Shown in pieces: positions 1 to 9,246 of a DNA stretch of 64,000 bases. Both the position numbers and the translations under genes were made by a program. Positions within the stretch are counted from its first letter, which is position 1. Every line of letters begins with the position of its first letter. This DNA is from Marinobacter alexandrii (lineage in GTDB: Bacteria > Bacteroidota > Bacteroidia > Cytophagales > Cyclobacteriaceae). The stretch spans positions 186,001-250,000 of the forward strand of contig JBDWTN010000005.1 in the NCBI GenBank assembly GCA_039984955.1, in the 5' to 3' direction. A model generated the notes under the pieces. The model did not search any database and was not told the DNA's origin. It saw only the letters and a list, made by a program, of their open reading frames with translations.

Positions 1-768
1 ATCGTAGATAAGGATCAGACGGATATCATTACCAGTGATTCTACCAGCACGACTTATACGTTCACAAAATCTGGAGCAAAGGGATTAGGAATAGATATGG
101 GCCTAACGTTGTTAAGCTCCCCTTTTATACAGATTGACATGTTTGCTTCTTATTCTAGGCTAAATATTGAGAGTGATACCTTGACTCAACTAGCGAATGC
201 TTTTGGTGAAAATGATTTTAAAACAGGTTCAGGAGTATCTGTGGGAATGAACTTCAGAATGCATTTTATCGCAGATGTTTTTAGCACAGATATACGTATC
301 GAACGACTCAACAACTCAGACCATTATATTCCTCAGTTCTTCAATGCGACATATGAAATAAATAAAGATGCCAGAATCGCTTCTTTGATCACTACAGAAG
401 GGAAAAATGGTATTTATGGATCACTAAGAGGCCATGTATTGAAGAAGGTCTCTCTTGGTGGTAGCTTGATGATACCAGATGATATTTCAGTTGCATCACC
501 TGCGTTCGTAGAATTATCTGCAGATATGGAAAGATTAGCTGATAAATTTTCATTTCATGGGAATTATGTAAAAGGAGATCTGGATGATTTAGGAGATGCG
601 TTCAGTTTCGACGAACGCTCATTAGCCAAAATGCGCTTTATCTACCACATGAATAAATTCTTGGCAACAGGTGTAGATTACTACTGGTTATTTACCCCAA
701 CAGCAGAAGGTGAATTCCAAGCTACAAAATACGTGATGCCTTATTTTGGAGTAAGTATCGCTCTCTAG
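1..768 (+). CDS. C-terminal part of an outer-membrane-type hypothetical protein (5' end outside window)
   Basis: The reading frame is open from base 1 to the stop at 766-768, so the gene begins before the window and the ATG at 97 is internal. The visible 255 residues alternate polar and hydrophobic stretches and end in YFGVSIAL, a pattern typical of a beta-barrel C-terminus. No catalytic motif or named family was recognised. It converges on the permease gene that ends at 784, and no terminator hairpin is visible in the 15-bp gap. Membrane localisation is inferred from the strand pattern only. Confidence 0.6.
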   Translation: MVDKDQTDIITSDSTSTTYTFTKSGAKGLGIDMGLTLLSSPFIQIDMFASYSRLNIESDTLTQLANAFGENDFKTGSGVSVGMNFRMHFIADVFSTDIRIERLNNSDHYIPQFFNATYEINKDARIASLITTEGKNGIYGSLRGHVLKKVSLGGSLMIPDDISVASPAFVELSADMERLADKFSFHGNYVKGDLDDLGDAFSFDERSLAKMRFIYHMNKFLATGVDYYWLFTPTAEGEFQATKYVMPYFGVSIAL

Positions 769-783
769 AAGCTTTTATTCTAA

Positions 784-2022
784 TTATTCAAACCTCAATG
801 AGTCGATAGGGTCAAGCTTAGACGCTTTGTAGGCTGGGATATAACCAGATATTAATCCTACTGCAACACCAATTAGTACTGCGATGAACATCCATAGCCA
901 TGGAACTACAAAACCGGAATTAAATATCAATGATGATGTCAGGTTTCCTATGGTCATTCCCAGTACAATACCTCCTATACCCCCCATTTGACAGATTACA
1001 ATTGCTTCAATTAAGAACTGCTGACGAATTTTTAATGGTGTGGCACCCAAAGCTTTTCGAACCCCAATCTCTCTTGTCCTCTCTGTAACAGAAACAAGCA
1101 TGATATTCATCAAGCCAATTGAAGCTCCTATAAGAGTAACGAAACCTATTGTAAATCCACCTGCTCTAAGGTAGCCCGTGATTTCTCCCATACGCTCAGC
1201 AAGCGATTTACTAGCGGAGAGTTCAAATGAATCTTCATCTCCAAGTCTATCTTGACGAATCGCTCGCATTAAACCGCGGGCGATTCCCATCGCATTTTCC
1301 ATCTGCGTAGGATCAGTAACAGAAACTGCTATTTCATATCCAAAATTTCTTTCTGGTGCTATTATCCTAGCCGTTTGCATCGGAATAATTATGGTCCTGT
1401 CTATATTCGAATTACCACTTGCTCCTCCCTGTTCTGCAATTGTCCCCACAATTCTGAACTTATTCCCCATCAAGCTAATTTTCTTACCCACAGGACTCTC
1501 ATTGTCATCAAACAGTTCATCGATTACATCACTCCCAACAAGAGCCACATAACTACCATTTAAGCTTTCATTGGCTGAGAATGGCCGACCTTGATCTACA
1601 TCATATCCATCTACTGTGAGGTAATTTTCATCCCCACCCCTAACAATTTGATTTGGGTTAGTAACCTTCGATTCATACTTCACTTCAGCTTGCCCTGTAA
1701 TTACCGTATATATTGAGACAACTCCAGGTCCTTCATACTTCTCTTTGAAAGTTAATAGTTCATTATAAGTGACCTTAGGATACCTCTTCGCCTTTTTTCC
1801 ATCTGAAGATCCTCTATCTCTCCGCTTATCTTCAATATCAAATGTGTTTGCGCCAAGACTAGAGAAGCTATTATTAATTGAATTCTGAATTCCATCTATG
1901 GCAGTTAAAATACCAACCAAAGATGTGATACCAATGGAAATAATGGCTGCAGTCAGGAATGTTCTAAGCTTATTAGCCTTAATGGATTTAATTCCTTCTT
2001 TAATGTTTTCGCGAATGTTCAT
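784..2022 (-). CDS. MacB/FtsX-family ABC transporter permease
   Basis: This 412-residue protein has the classic MacB layout. A short N-terminal amphipathic stretch precedes one membrane helix (about residues 18-40). A long periplasmic MacB_PCD-type region follows (about 45-270). The C-terminal FtsX domain has three helices (about 285-310, 335-360 and 372-395) and the conserved [15 protein letters not shown] segment linking the first helix to the coupling helix. Such permeases pair with a MacB-type ATPase for mechanotransmission rather than ordinary transport. No ATPase gene is adjacent here, so its partner must be outside the window or elsewhere. It is divergent from the gene starting at 2083. 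Family assignment is firm; substrate is unknown. Confidence 0.9.
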   Translation of the reverse strand: MNIRENIKEGIKSIKANKLRTFLTAAIISIGITSLVGILTAIDGIQNSINNSFSSLGANTFDIEDKRRDRGSSDGKKAKRYPKVTYNELLTFKEKYEGPGVVSIYTVITGQAEVKYESKVTNPNQIVRGGDENYLTVDGYDVDQGRPFSANESLNGSYVALVGSDVIDELFDDNESPVGKKISLMGNKFRIVGTIAEQGGASGNSNIDRTIIIPMQTARIIAPERNFGYEIAVSVTDPTQMENAMGIARGLMRAIRQDRLGDEDSFELSASKSLAERMGEITGYLRAGGFTIGFVTLIGASIGLMNIMLVSVTERTREIGVRKALGATPLKIRQQFLIEAIVICQMGGIGGIVLGMTIGNLTSSLIFNSGFVVPWLWMFIAVLIGVAVGLISGYIPAYKASKLDPIDSLRFE

Positions 2023-2082
2023 CGTTTGGCTTTAGTAAAACACATGATTTTGATTAACGTTGTATATACAAAAGTGATGCAT

Positions 2083-3339
2083 ATGCGGGGAATATTGTTA
2101 CTAATTTTCTTAAATGTATTTATATCCAGTCAGGCGGCATATATCCTTATCCCAATGGATGAGGGTCAGTCTAATCACCTGAAAGCTTATGGAATAGCTT
2201 ATTGGATTCTTGAAAAAGAAGTGGAAGTTGATTGGATGCTTAATTATAAGGGTGGAAGTTTTATGATTAAACATCTGCAAGCCTTTGAAAATGAATGCAT
2301 TATAAGAGGAGTTTCTTATCAAGTCATTTCAGATGCGGAGGCCAATGATGTTCTCAATCTGATTGCTAGTCCATCTTCCAACATGGATGTGATGAAACTT
2401 GAGAAATTTCCAAAAATTGCGGTCTATTCTCCAAAAAGTAAGCAGCCCTGGGACGATGCTGTTACATTGGTACTGACGTACGCTGAAATACCTTATGATG
2501 TAATCTTTGATGACGAAATCATGGGTGACGAACTTCCCAAGTATGATTGGCTTCATTTACACCATGAGGACTTTACCGGACAGTATGGCAAATTTTATAG
2601 AGCATATCATCACTTTCCCTGGTATCAACAGCAACAGCGTGAATATGAGGAATCTGCTAAAAAGCATGGATTTAGTAAAGTTTCACAACTTAAGTTAGCT
2701 ACTGTCCAACGAATTAAATCTTACGTAGCTAGCGGAGGATTTTTGTTTGCCATGTGTTCAGCTACGGATACATACGACATTGCTCTTGCTGCCGAGGGAT
2801 TGGATATTGTAGAAAATATCTATGACGGAGACCCAGCTGATCCACGAGCGCAATCGAAGCTTGACTTCTCTAAGACTATGGCATTTGAAAATTTCACTAT
2901 TGAGCGAGACCCAATGCGTTATGAGTACTCCAACATAGATAATCAAGCAAATGAGCGAGGCTTGATTGAGAGGAATGATTACTTCACTTTATTTGAATTC
3001 TCCGCAAAATGGGATCCAATACCAACTATGCTAACTCAGAATCATCAGCAGATCATCCATGGCTTTATGGGGCAAACTACTGGTTTCAAAAAGCAACTGG
3101 TCAAAGGAGATGTAATCGTGATGGGGCAAACGCCAAGTATCAATGAAGCGAAGTATATTCATGGAATAATGGGACGAGGATTTTGGACGTTTTATGGTGG
3201 GCATGATCCGGAAGATTATCAACATTTTGTCAATGAACCCCCTACTGATCTAAACTTACATCCAAATTCTGCTGGGTATCGATTGATATTAAATAACATT
3301 CTATTTCCAGCAGCAAAAAAGAAGAAACAAAAGACCTAG
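2083..3339 (+). CDS. Secreted protein of the Bacteroidota family annotated as asparagine synthetase B
   Basis: I chose the ATG at 2083 because it gives a clean signal peptide (RGILLLIFLNVFISSQA, cleavage after SQA). The frame stays open back to a TTG at 2026 and has other ATGs at 2044 and 2077. The mature protein opens with YILIPMDEGQSNHLKAYG, which I associate with a Bacteroidota family labelled 'asparagine synthetase B' in databases. It lacks the usual AsnB amidotransferase/synthetase architecture, so the label is doubtful. A glycine-rich turn followed by a cysteine (GGFLFAMCSATD) resembles a nucleophile elbow, but that is only suggestive. The C-terminus is lysine-rich. The true activity is unknown. 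Confidence 0.6.
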   Translation: MRGILLLIFLNVFISSQAAYILIPMDEGQSNHLKAYGIAYWILEKEVEVDWMLNYKGGSFMIKHLQAFENECIIRGVSYQVISDAEANDVLNLIASPSSNMDVMKLEKFPKIAVYSPKSKQPWDDAVTLVLTYAEIPYDVIFDDEIMGDELPKYDWLHLHHEDFTGQYGKFYRAYHHFPWYQQQQREYEESAKKHGFSKVSQLKLATVQRIKSYVASGGFLFAMCSATDTYDIALAAEGLDIVENIYDGDPADPRAQSKLDFSKTMAFENFTIERDPMRYEYSNIDNQANERGLIERNDYFTLFEFSAKWDPIPTMLTQNHQQIIHGFMGQTTGFKKQLVKGDVIVMGQTPSINEAKYIHGIMGRGFWTFYGGHDPEDYQHFVNEPPTDLNLHPNSAGYRLILNNILFPAAKKKKQKT

Positions 3340-3466
3340 TGAAACGATATTACTCAGAAACAAGTACTATGACCAAATGACGATATACCTATATCTCTTA
3401 CAGAAGAAAATGAATTGATAGCAGAAATCATTAAAATCAACCCACAGATAAGAATAAGTATTTCTT

Positions 3467-4066
3467 CTAGTGCATTCGATCTGGACGTGGCACAAGATCT
3501 CTCATGATGTCTGCTTCTCCGGTGAGGAATTCTTTCCAACGCTTCTCAACCCTCTCTTCGTCCATATATTCTTTAGCCAAATCAATAAAATTGTGATAAT
3601 GACCAGCTTCAGAAATCATTAAATCATAGTAAAATCGTTGAAGCTCCTGATCGTCCAGGTTTTTCCAAAGTAGTTTAAATCGTTCACAGCTTCTAGCTTC
3701 TATTAGCGCATTCATCAATAGCCGTTCAACTAATTGTTCTTCTCTGGCACCTCCCTTCTTTATAATTCCATTCAATCGAGAGACATATTCATCTTTTCTG
3801 GGCTTCCCCAGGCCAAATCCTCGCTTCTTCAAATGTGAAATTACCAACTCAAAATGTGCCCACTCCTCAGCCACTACTGGTGTAAGTACATCCACAAGTT
3901 TTTCGCGTTCAGGAAACATGATGATAAGTGAAATACAAGAGGAAGCAGCTTTTTGCTCACAATAGGCATGATCAACCAAGATATCCTCAATATTTTTTTC
4001 AGCAATGTTTACCCATCTTGGGTCTGTGGGTAACTCAAGTCCTAAAGTCGTTTTAGCAGGATTCAT
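3467..4066 (-). CDS. miaE: tRNA-(2-methylthio-N6-isopentenyl-A37) hydroxylase MiaE
   Basis: MiaE hydroxylates the isopentenyl group of ms2i6A37 in tRNAs reading UNN codons, using O2 at a diiron centre. The 199-residue length and four-helix ferritin-like pattern fit. Six likely iron ligands can be placed: E37, E68 and H71 (E-W-A-H), E123, then E153 and H156 (E-A-G-H). The ATG overlaps the stop of the upstream porin gene by one base (TAATG), so the two are probably translationally coupled. A functional link to the porin is not obvious. Family call is confident. Confidence 0.93.
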   Translation of the reverse strand: MNPAKTTLGLELPTDPRWVNIAEKNIEDILVDHAYCEQKAASSCISLIIMFPEREKLVDVLTPVVAEEWAHFELVISHLKKRGFGLGKPRKDEYVSRLNGIIKKGGAREEQLVERLLMNALIEARSCERFKLLWKNLDDQELQRFYYDLMISEAGHYHNFIDLAKEYMDEERVEKRWKEFLTGEADIMRDLVPRPDRMH

Positions 4067-5961
4067 TAGTCAAAAAACATCCATCTAATAGCTAAATCAA
4101 TTACTTTCTGCTGGCCAGGGTAATTTGGAGTAACAAAGTATCCATCATTTCTTGGCTCATTAAAATGAGTCCACTTCAGCATAAAAAAGAATTTATCAAT
4201 CTTCATATTCAAGAAAAGGTCGGTAGCCATATATCCGAATATCTCTTGATCATTTTGAAGATAAAATTGCTGAATCTCAGGAGCATATGCATTACCTAAA
4301 TAAGAAGAACGTGCGTGTGCATCTATTCCAAATTCTACAGGTACAAGGTCTTTAAACCAATTTCCTCTCCAAAAATAACGTCCATTGAAATAAAGGTCAG
4401 GAATTCTAATAAAATCAGATGAACCTCCAGAAATATTAGTTGCTATAATTTCATTTTCAAGATGCCATCCCTCCTTTTTATCATTGTATAATCGAAGGTT
4501 AAAATCTCCGCCAAACGAAGAGATAAGAACACCATCACTGGATTGTTGTGGGTTTATTTCCTCATCGAAATACACAAAATTATTGTAGGCTGTAAAACTT
4601 GCTTTAGGCCTCAATTCGAAAGAATTAAAATTCAATTTTATTGTTCCTTCTAATTTATTGGTGAAGACCGGGTCAAACGAATTGTGCCATTCGTGATGAT
4701 TTCCAAAGTAGTCTGTATAGATAAAGGGAACATTAAATTTCATGGAATTGTAACTAATATCAATAAAATCGCTGGATAGATTACCTCCAAATTGATATTC
4801 TCCTCCTCCTAAATATTCAGCATTGGTAGAGATTTTAAATTTTTCCTTCCAATTAAATCGAGCATATGCTCCTAGGTATTTTTCAACTGTTGCTTCTCTT
4901 GGATCGTAAAGAAGGTATTGCCAGTCAATGGAGCGCAAACGAGCATAAAACCGATAGAATACTGACGAAAGATCCCCTTTTATTCCTGCCTCATTAGATA
5001 AAGACGTAAACACCGCTCTCTCATTTGTCGAGTCAGTTCCTAATAGAAATTCATCATAAAAATCTAAGTACGGATTATATCCATCAGCTGCTGATCCATC
5101 AGCAACATCCTGATAGATATTCGTTTCTTTCCGATAGTCAAAGGTGTGATACAGCTGAAATTGCTCTGCGATTTGATAATCCTGGTAAAGATGCCATCTA
5201 GAAGTCTTTACAACACTTTGTGCCTCTTCTAATCGGACGAGAGAATTGTTAAAAAGAAAAAAATCACTTCTTAAGTTTTCCGAAGTTGGTCGTGCACCTC
5301 CTACCTCAGCCACCTTGTGGCTCATACTGGAGTAGTTAGCGGTCATTTGATAAGGAGCTGTTGAATGCTTATAATGGGTATAAGCGACGAAAGAAGTTCC
5401 TAAAACTTGCCGATCTGTTTGATTTGTTGGTGCTAGTTGCTTGTTTGCAGTAATCTTACGAACATCAAAGCCAAGGTTCCAGTTTTCATTTACATTTCTG
5501 GAAAAGCCAATATCTACGATGTTTCGGTTGCCCCCACCCAATAGCACAAATAACTCTATAAATGGGGATTTAGTATCATAATATTTGATCTCAGATGGTT
5601 GGAAAGCATACTGATCATAAGCATTAAATCCTGATGTCCTTCCAAACATTTTCTGTGGAGTATAGAATATCGGAAATAAAGCTGTTCCTAAGTTTCCCAG
5701 ATTTTGATATTTCCTTCCAGATCGATTTACAAAGGATTGCCTTTCGAAAAGATAGATTGAAGTATCTACTTTTTGATAGAGATCAATATTATTAAGGAGA
5801 TTATTTTGAAACGTATACTCAGTTGTACTTGGTCCATAAACCTGCTTGGTAGAATCATCTACAATCTGGGCTGAAAGGTTTATAAGAAAACAAACTGCTA
5901 CTAGTGATAAAATTTGACGCACGCACAAATCTAATGATTGGTTTGGATGGATTGAATGCAT
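4066..5961 (-). CDS. Putative porin (large Bacteroidota outer-membrane barrel)
   Basis: The protein is about 630 residues. It has an N-terminal hydrophobic segment ending LINLSAQ, a typical signal-peptidase site in this phylum. Many aromatic, amphipathic strands follow, ending in AIRWMFFD. This matches the Bacteroidetes 'putative porin' family in size and composition. The frame is open to a start at 5985. I prefer the ATG at 5961, but both leave a long N-terminal region, so the start is uncertain. The stop codon overlaps the miaE ATG. It is divergent from nif3 across about 100 bp. The transported substrate cannot be told from sequence. Confidence 0.75.
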   Translation of the reverse strand: MHSIHPNQSLDLCVRQILSLVAVCFLINLSAQIVDDSTKQVYGPSTTEYTFQNNLLNNIDLYQKVDTSIYLFERQSFVNRSGRKYQNLGNLGTALFPIFYTPQKMFGRTSGFNAYDQYAFQPSEIKYYDTKSPFIELFVLLGGGNRNIVDIGFSRNVNENWNLGFDVRKITANKQLAPTNQTDRQVLGTSFVAYTHYKHSTAPYQMTANYSSMSHKVAEVGGARPTSENLRSDFFLFNNSLVRLEEAQSVVKTSRWHLYQDYQIAEQFQLYHTFDYRKETNIYQDVADGSAADGYNPYLDFYDEFLLGTDSTNERAVFTSLSNEAGIKGDLSSVFYRFYARLRSIDWQYLLYDPREATVEKYLGAYARFNWKEKFKISTNAEYLGGGEYQFGGNLSSDFIDISYNSMKFNVPFIYTDYFGNHHEWHNSFDPVFTNKLEGTIKLNFNSFELRPKASFTAYNNFVYFDEEINPQQSSDGVLISSFGGDFNLRLYNDKKEGWHLENEIIATNISGGSSDFIRIPDLYFNGRYFWRGNWFKDLVPVEFGIDAHARSSYLGNAYAPEIQQFYLQNDQEIFGYMATDLFLNMKIDKFFFMLKWTHFNEPRNDGYFVTPNYPGQQKVIDLAIRWMFFD

Positions 5962-6069
5962 TTTGCAGACATTTACAAAAAGCATTCCATTTCATTGTTA
6001 TTTGCTTAAGGTGAAATCAAAAATCCATCTAGGATAAACTATAATTGTAGAGTGCGAATAAAGAATTTT

Positions 6070-7164
6070 ATGCAGATAAAAGATATTACTGAATTTCTAG
6101 ATTCTTGGGCTCACCCCTCACTTCAAGAAAATTATGATAACTCCGGTCTATTGCTCGGCGAAAAGAATGATACAGTTAATCAAGCTCTTATTACACTTGA
6201 TGTGACAGAAGAAGTTGTTGATGAGGCTATTAATTCTCAATCAAATCTCATTATTGCTCATCACCCATTCATATTTAAGGGAATCAAGCGTATCGGAAAC
6301 TCACATTGGATTGATAAATGTATAAGGAAAGCAATAAAGAATGATATAGCTATCTATGCTATCCATACTAATCTAGACAATGTTCACACGGGGGTGAATA
6401 GAAAAATAGGAGAAAAAATAGGACTCACTAATCTGTCCATTTTATCCCCCAAAAAGAACACACTATCCAAGCTTACGGTTTTCGTTCCAAAAGATAATAA
6501 AGAGGATGTTCTAGCGGCAATGTATACCGCTGGAGCTGGTATGATTGGGAATTATGATCATTGTAGCTTTCAGATTGATGGGACTGGAACCTACCGTGGG
6601 AATGAAGCGAGCAACCCCACAATAGGTACACAGGGCATGAATGAACAAACAGAAGAAACCAGAATCGAAGTAATCGTACCAAACCATAAGTTGAATAGTG
6701 TTTTGTCTGCAGCTAAAAGTAGCCATCCATATGAAGAGGTAGCGCATTATATCAATGTTTTGAATAATCTGAATCAAGAAGTTGGATCAGGTATGATAGG
6801 CGAATTGGACAGGGAGGTAAATCCAGAACAGTTTCTATTGGAATTGAAATCTGCTATGAATTTAAATACCATCCGTCATACGAAGACTGTCAAGGGTAAA
6901 ATCAAGAAAGTAGCAATTTGTGGGGGATCGGGAAGCTTTTTATTAGATCAAGCTATTTCTAAGCAAGCAGACATATTGATTACTGCAGACTTCAAATACC
7001 ATGACTTTTTTGAAGCGAATAATCAGATAATTATTGCTGACATTGGTCACTATGAAAGTGAGGTATTCACTAAAGAGTTACTACAGGATGCTTTAACTAA
7101 AAATTTCACTAAGTTTGCGTTCTGTTTGTCGAAGGTAGACACGAACCCGATCAAATATCTATAG
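6070..7164 (+). CDS. Nif3-like dinuclear metal-centre protein (YbgI/YqfO family)
   Basis: The family folds into a toroidal hexamer with a two-metal site and is often labelled GTP cyclohydrolase 1 type 2 homologue. From the ATG at 6070 (MQIKDITEFLDSWAHP, as in homologues) the protein is 364 residues. A GTG at 6052 would add six. Likely metal ligands are visible: H64-H65 in the IIAHHPF motif, D103 after HTNLD, and H327 plus E331 in the C-terminal HYESE motif. The central insertion between the two halves is the PII-like domain of the longer YqfO form. It lies 8 bp before the zinc-ribbon gene, a pairing that recurs in many bacteria. Confidence 0.9.
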   Translation: MQIKDITEFLDSWAHPSLQENYDNSGLLLGEKNDTVNQALITLDVTEEVVDEAINSQSNLIIAHHPFIFKGIKRIGNSHWIDKCIRKAIKNDIAIYAIHTNLDNVHTGVNRKIGEKIGLTNLSILSPKKNTLSKLTVFVPKDNKEDVLAAMYTAGAGMIGNYDHCSFQIDGTGTYRGNEASNPTIGTQGMNEQTEETRIEVIVPNHKLNSVLSAAKSSHPYEEVAHYINVLNNLNQEVGSGMIGELDREVNPEQFLLELKSAMNLNTIRHTKTVKGKIKKVAICGGSGSFLLDQAISKQADILITADFKYHDFFEANNQIIIADIGHYESEVFTKELLQDALTKNFTKFAFCLSKVDTNPIKYL

Positions 7165-7172
7165 AAAACTGA

Positions 7173-7955
7173 ATGGAAAATACAGTAGCTAAAAAGCTAG
7201 AGGCTTTAGAAAAACTTCAAGCGTTAGACTCAAAAATTGACGAAATAAAGAAAATTAGGGGAGCACTCCCTGAGGAGGTTCAGGATCTGGAAGATGAAAT
7301 AGCCGGATACCAAACCAGAATTGATAAGCAAGATCAAGATCAAAAAGATTTAGAAGAAGCAATATCTGCTAACAAGACTGCTATAAAAGATGCTGAAAAG
7401 CTGATTAAAAAGTATGAAGAGCAGCAGATGAATGTTCGAAATAATCGTGAATATGATGCGATTACTAAGGAGGTTGAATTGCAACAGCTTGAGATTCAAA
7501 TTCTTGAAAAACGAATCAAAGAGGCTCACGAAAAAATCGATTCTAAAAAGGAAGAGATAGGAGAAACAAAATCTACTCTAAGTGAGAGAGAAAAGGATCT
7601 CAAAAGCAAGAAAGAGGAGCTTGATAATATTGTGAAGGAGTCTGAAGCTGATGAGCAGAAGATGGAGAAAGATCGAACAAAAGCCGCTAAAAATGTTGAT
7701 GACAGACTCATTAAATCTTACGATAAGGTAAGAATAAATATGAGAAATGGTCTAGCTGTTGTTCCTGTTAAAAGAGGAGCTTGTGGCGGATGTTTCAATG
7801 TTGTACCTCCTCAGAAGCAAGCAGAAATAAGAGAAAAGAAGAAAATTATAGTTTGTGAGCACTGCGGAAGGATTCTTTCTGATGTAGAAGACGTCATTGA
7901 AGAGGAAGTAAAACCAAAAAGAAGAACCACTCGCAAAAAGGCAGAGACGAAATAG
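7173..7955 (+). CDS. C4-type zinc-ribbon coiled-coil protein (DUF164/zf-RING_7 family)
   Basis: Residues 1 to about 190 form a long charged coiled coil rich in Glu and Lys. A C-terminal zinc ribbon follows, with C204-x2-C207 and C228-x2-C231. A basic tail ends the protein (KPKRRTTRKKAETK). It sits immediately downstream of nif3 and is probably co-transcribed with it. A bidirectional terminator follows. Members of this family are proposed nucleic-acid-binding or ribosome-associated factors, but the function is not settled. Family call is strong. Confidence 0.9.
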   Translation: MENTVAKKLEALEKLQALDSKIDEIKKIRGALPEEVQDLEDEIAGYQTRIDKQDQDQKDLEEAISANKTAIKDAEKLIKKYEEQQMNVRNNREYDAITKEVELQQLEIQILEKRIKEAHEKIDSKKEEIGETKSTLSEREKDLKSKKEELDNIVKESEADEQKMEKDRTKAAKNVDDRLIKSYDKVRINMRNGLAVVPVKRGACGGCFNVVPPQKQAEIREKKKIIVCEHCGRILSDVEDVIEEEVKPKRRTTRKKAETK

Positions 7956-7972
7956 ATCGTTGAAAATGAAAT

Positions 7973-8002
7973 AAAAAAGGCTTCCAAATGGAAGCCTTTT
8001 TT
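7973..8002. terminator. Bidirectional intrinsic terminator
   Basis: A perfect 13-bp stem (A6 GGCTTCC / GGAAGCC T6) closes over a four-base AAAT loop. It is flanked by an A tract and a T tract, so it can stop transcription in both directions. It lies between the ends of the convergent zinc-ribbon and acyltransferase genes. Confidence 0.92.
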
Positions 8003-8016
8003 ATTTGCTAAATACT

Positions 8017-8574
8017 TTAAGTCACTCCGTTTTCAGGATTCTTCCCTTTGAATTGTCGGAAATAATCTTTTATTTCTTCAATTTCTTTATTCATATCACC
8101 CTTAGTATAAAATGGTTTATCTACGAATACTGTTTTAGTTGCGTAATCAAACCCAATTTTAACAATAGGAACATTGGCTTCATTTGCTATCCGGTAGAAA
8201 CCAGTCTTCCACCGCGGAGCATGGCTTCTGGTTCCTTCCGGTGTTATGGTCATAATGAATTCTTCTCGTTCGTTGAAAAGATCTACAACCTGCTGAACCA
8301 ACTGGGTACTTTTCTTCTTGCTTCTTCTGTCAACAGGCACACCTCCTATAAACGATAAGAACCAACCTATTAAGGGTATTTTGAAAAGTTCACGCTTAGC
8401 AAGGAAGTTGGGTTTAAAGCCGATTACATTTCTCGCCCCCCACCCAACAAAAAAGTCCCAATTACTTGTATGAGGAGCTACGATGATGACATATTTCTTA
8501 ACATCAGATGGTTTACTTCCATCGACCTTCCATCCAGACAATTTGTATAAACCTCCTAGTATTGCGCTTATCAT
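8017..8574 (-). CDS. 1-acyl-sn-glycerol-3-phosphate acyltransferase-like protein (PlsC superfamily)
   Basis: The 185-residue protein carries the two hallmark motifs of glycerolipid acyltransferases. The catalytic H-x4-D is H35 to D40 (HTSNWD), and PEGTR is at residues 112-116. An FIGGVPVDR segment just after a hydrophobic stretch corresponds to motif II. It is shorter than canonical PlsC (about 240) and lacks a clear N-terminal membrane helix, so its acyl acceptor may differ. It is the last gene of an accA-led operon (5-bp gap), consistent with fatty-acid or phospholipid synthesis. Confidence 0.85.
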   Translation of the reverse strand: MISAILGGLYKLSGWKVDGSKPSDVKKYVIIVAPHTSNWDFFVGWGARNVIGFKPNFLAKRELFKIPLIGWFLSFIGGVPVDRRSKKKSTQLVQQVVDLFNEREEFIMTITPEGTRSHAPRWKTGFYRIANEANVPIVKIGFDYATKTVFVDKPFYTKGDMNKEIEEIKDYFRQFKGKNPENGVT

Positions 8575-8579
8575 AAATA

Positions 8580-9245
8580 CTATTTATCCAATTGGTATTT
8601 TCTCAACATACTTTCAAGTTCTTTAGCATCCTCTAAGGCAGCTTCATACTTGCTAACCTTACTTTGAATAAACGCAGTATACAGTGAAAAAATCATGATA
8701 GCATCAGAATTTTCATCCCCGCCTTGTTCACCAATGCTTTTTTCTCCAGTGAAATACTCACTTTTACTTACAAACCATGGAATTACCTGATCCATTAAAA
8801 AAGATACTTGAAAATCTCCTTGTGCTACTAATTCTTCTGAAGAATTCTGGTAGGATAATATCTTTTTTTTGAGTTCGAAATCACTTATCAAATCAAGTTT
8901 TCCTGATGATATAAGACTGTTGATTGTAATATTTGTTGGAGCATAATTGTTAATATCAAAAAAGACAGCCATTTTTTCACTTAAGCTATCTCCTCCCTTT
9001 TTCAATGTCAACAATTGAATAGCCTCTTGCATGAGTGCCAGTTTCTCCTTGTTGTCTGGAATCTGATAGGACTCAAAAGTGTGTATATCTGATTCTACCT
9101 CTTCAAGAATGGCTACAACATTGAGCTGAAAATCCTTTTTCTCCTTAGCTCTTTCCGATTCATTGGAAATAATAAATGCCAATGAAACTCCCAGAATAAC
9201 GGAGAAAAAGCCCATTAGGTGATCAGCCCAGTTGATCTTTTTCAT
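8580..9245 (-). CDS. Single-pass membrane protein, DUF6090-like
   Basis: The protein is 221 residues with one N-terminal membrane helix (about residues 11-27, MGFFSVILGVSLAFIIS). A charged, mostly helical domain follows. I do not recognise an enzyme motif. The N-terminal pattern W-A-D-H-L-x-x-F-x-S-V-I-x-G-V is common to a family of uncharacterised Bacteroidota membrane proteins. The gene starts 1 bp after the accA stop and ends 5 bp before the acyltransferase start, so it is embedded in a lipid-synthesis operon. Any role there is inference. Confidence 0.7.
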   Translation of the reverse strand: MKKINWADHLMGFFSVILGVSLAFIISNESERAKEKKDFQLNVVAILEEVESDIHTFESYQIPDNKEKLALMQEAIQLLTLKKGGDSLSEKMAVFFDINNYAPTNITINSLISSGKLDLISDFELKKKILSYQNSSEELVAQGDFQVSFLMDQVIPWFVSKSEYFTGEKSIGEQGGDENSDAIMIFSLYTAFIQSKVSKYEAALEDAKELESMLRKYQLDK

Positions 9246-9246
9246 A

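Noticed and set aside
3354-3539. 61-residue open frame between the secreted protein and miaE
   Set aside because: Overlaps the miaE 3' end in another frame and has no recognisable features.
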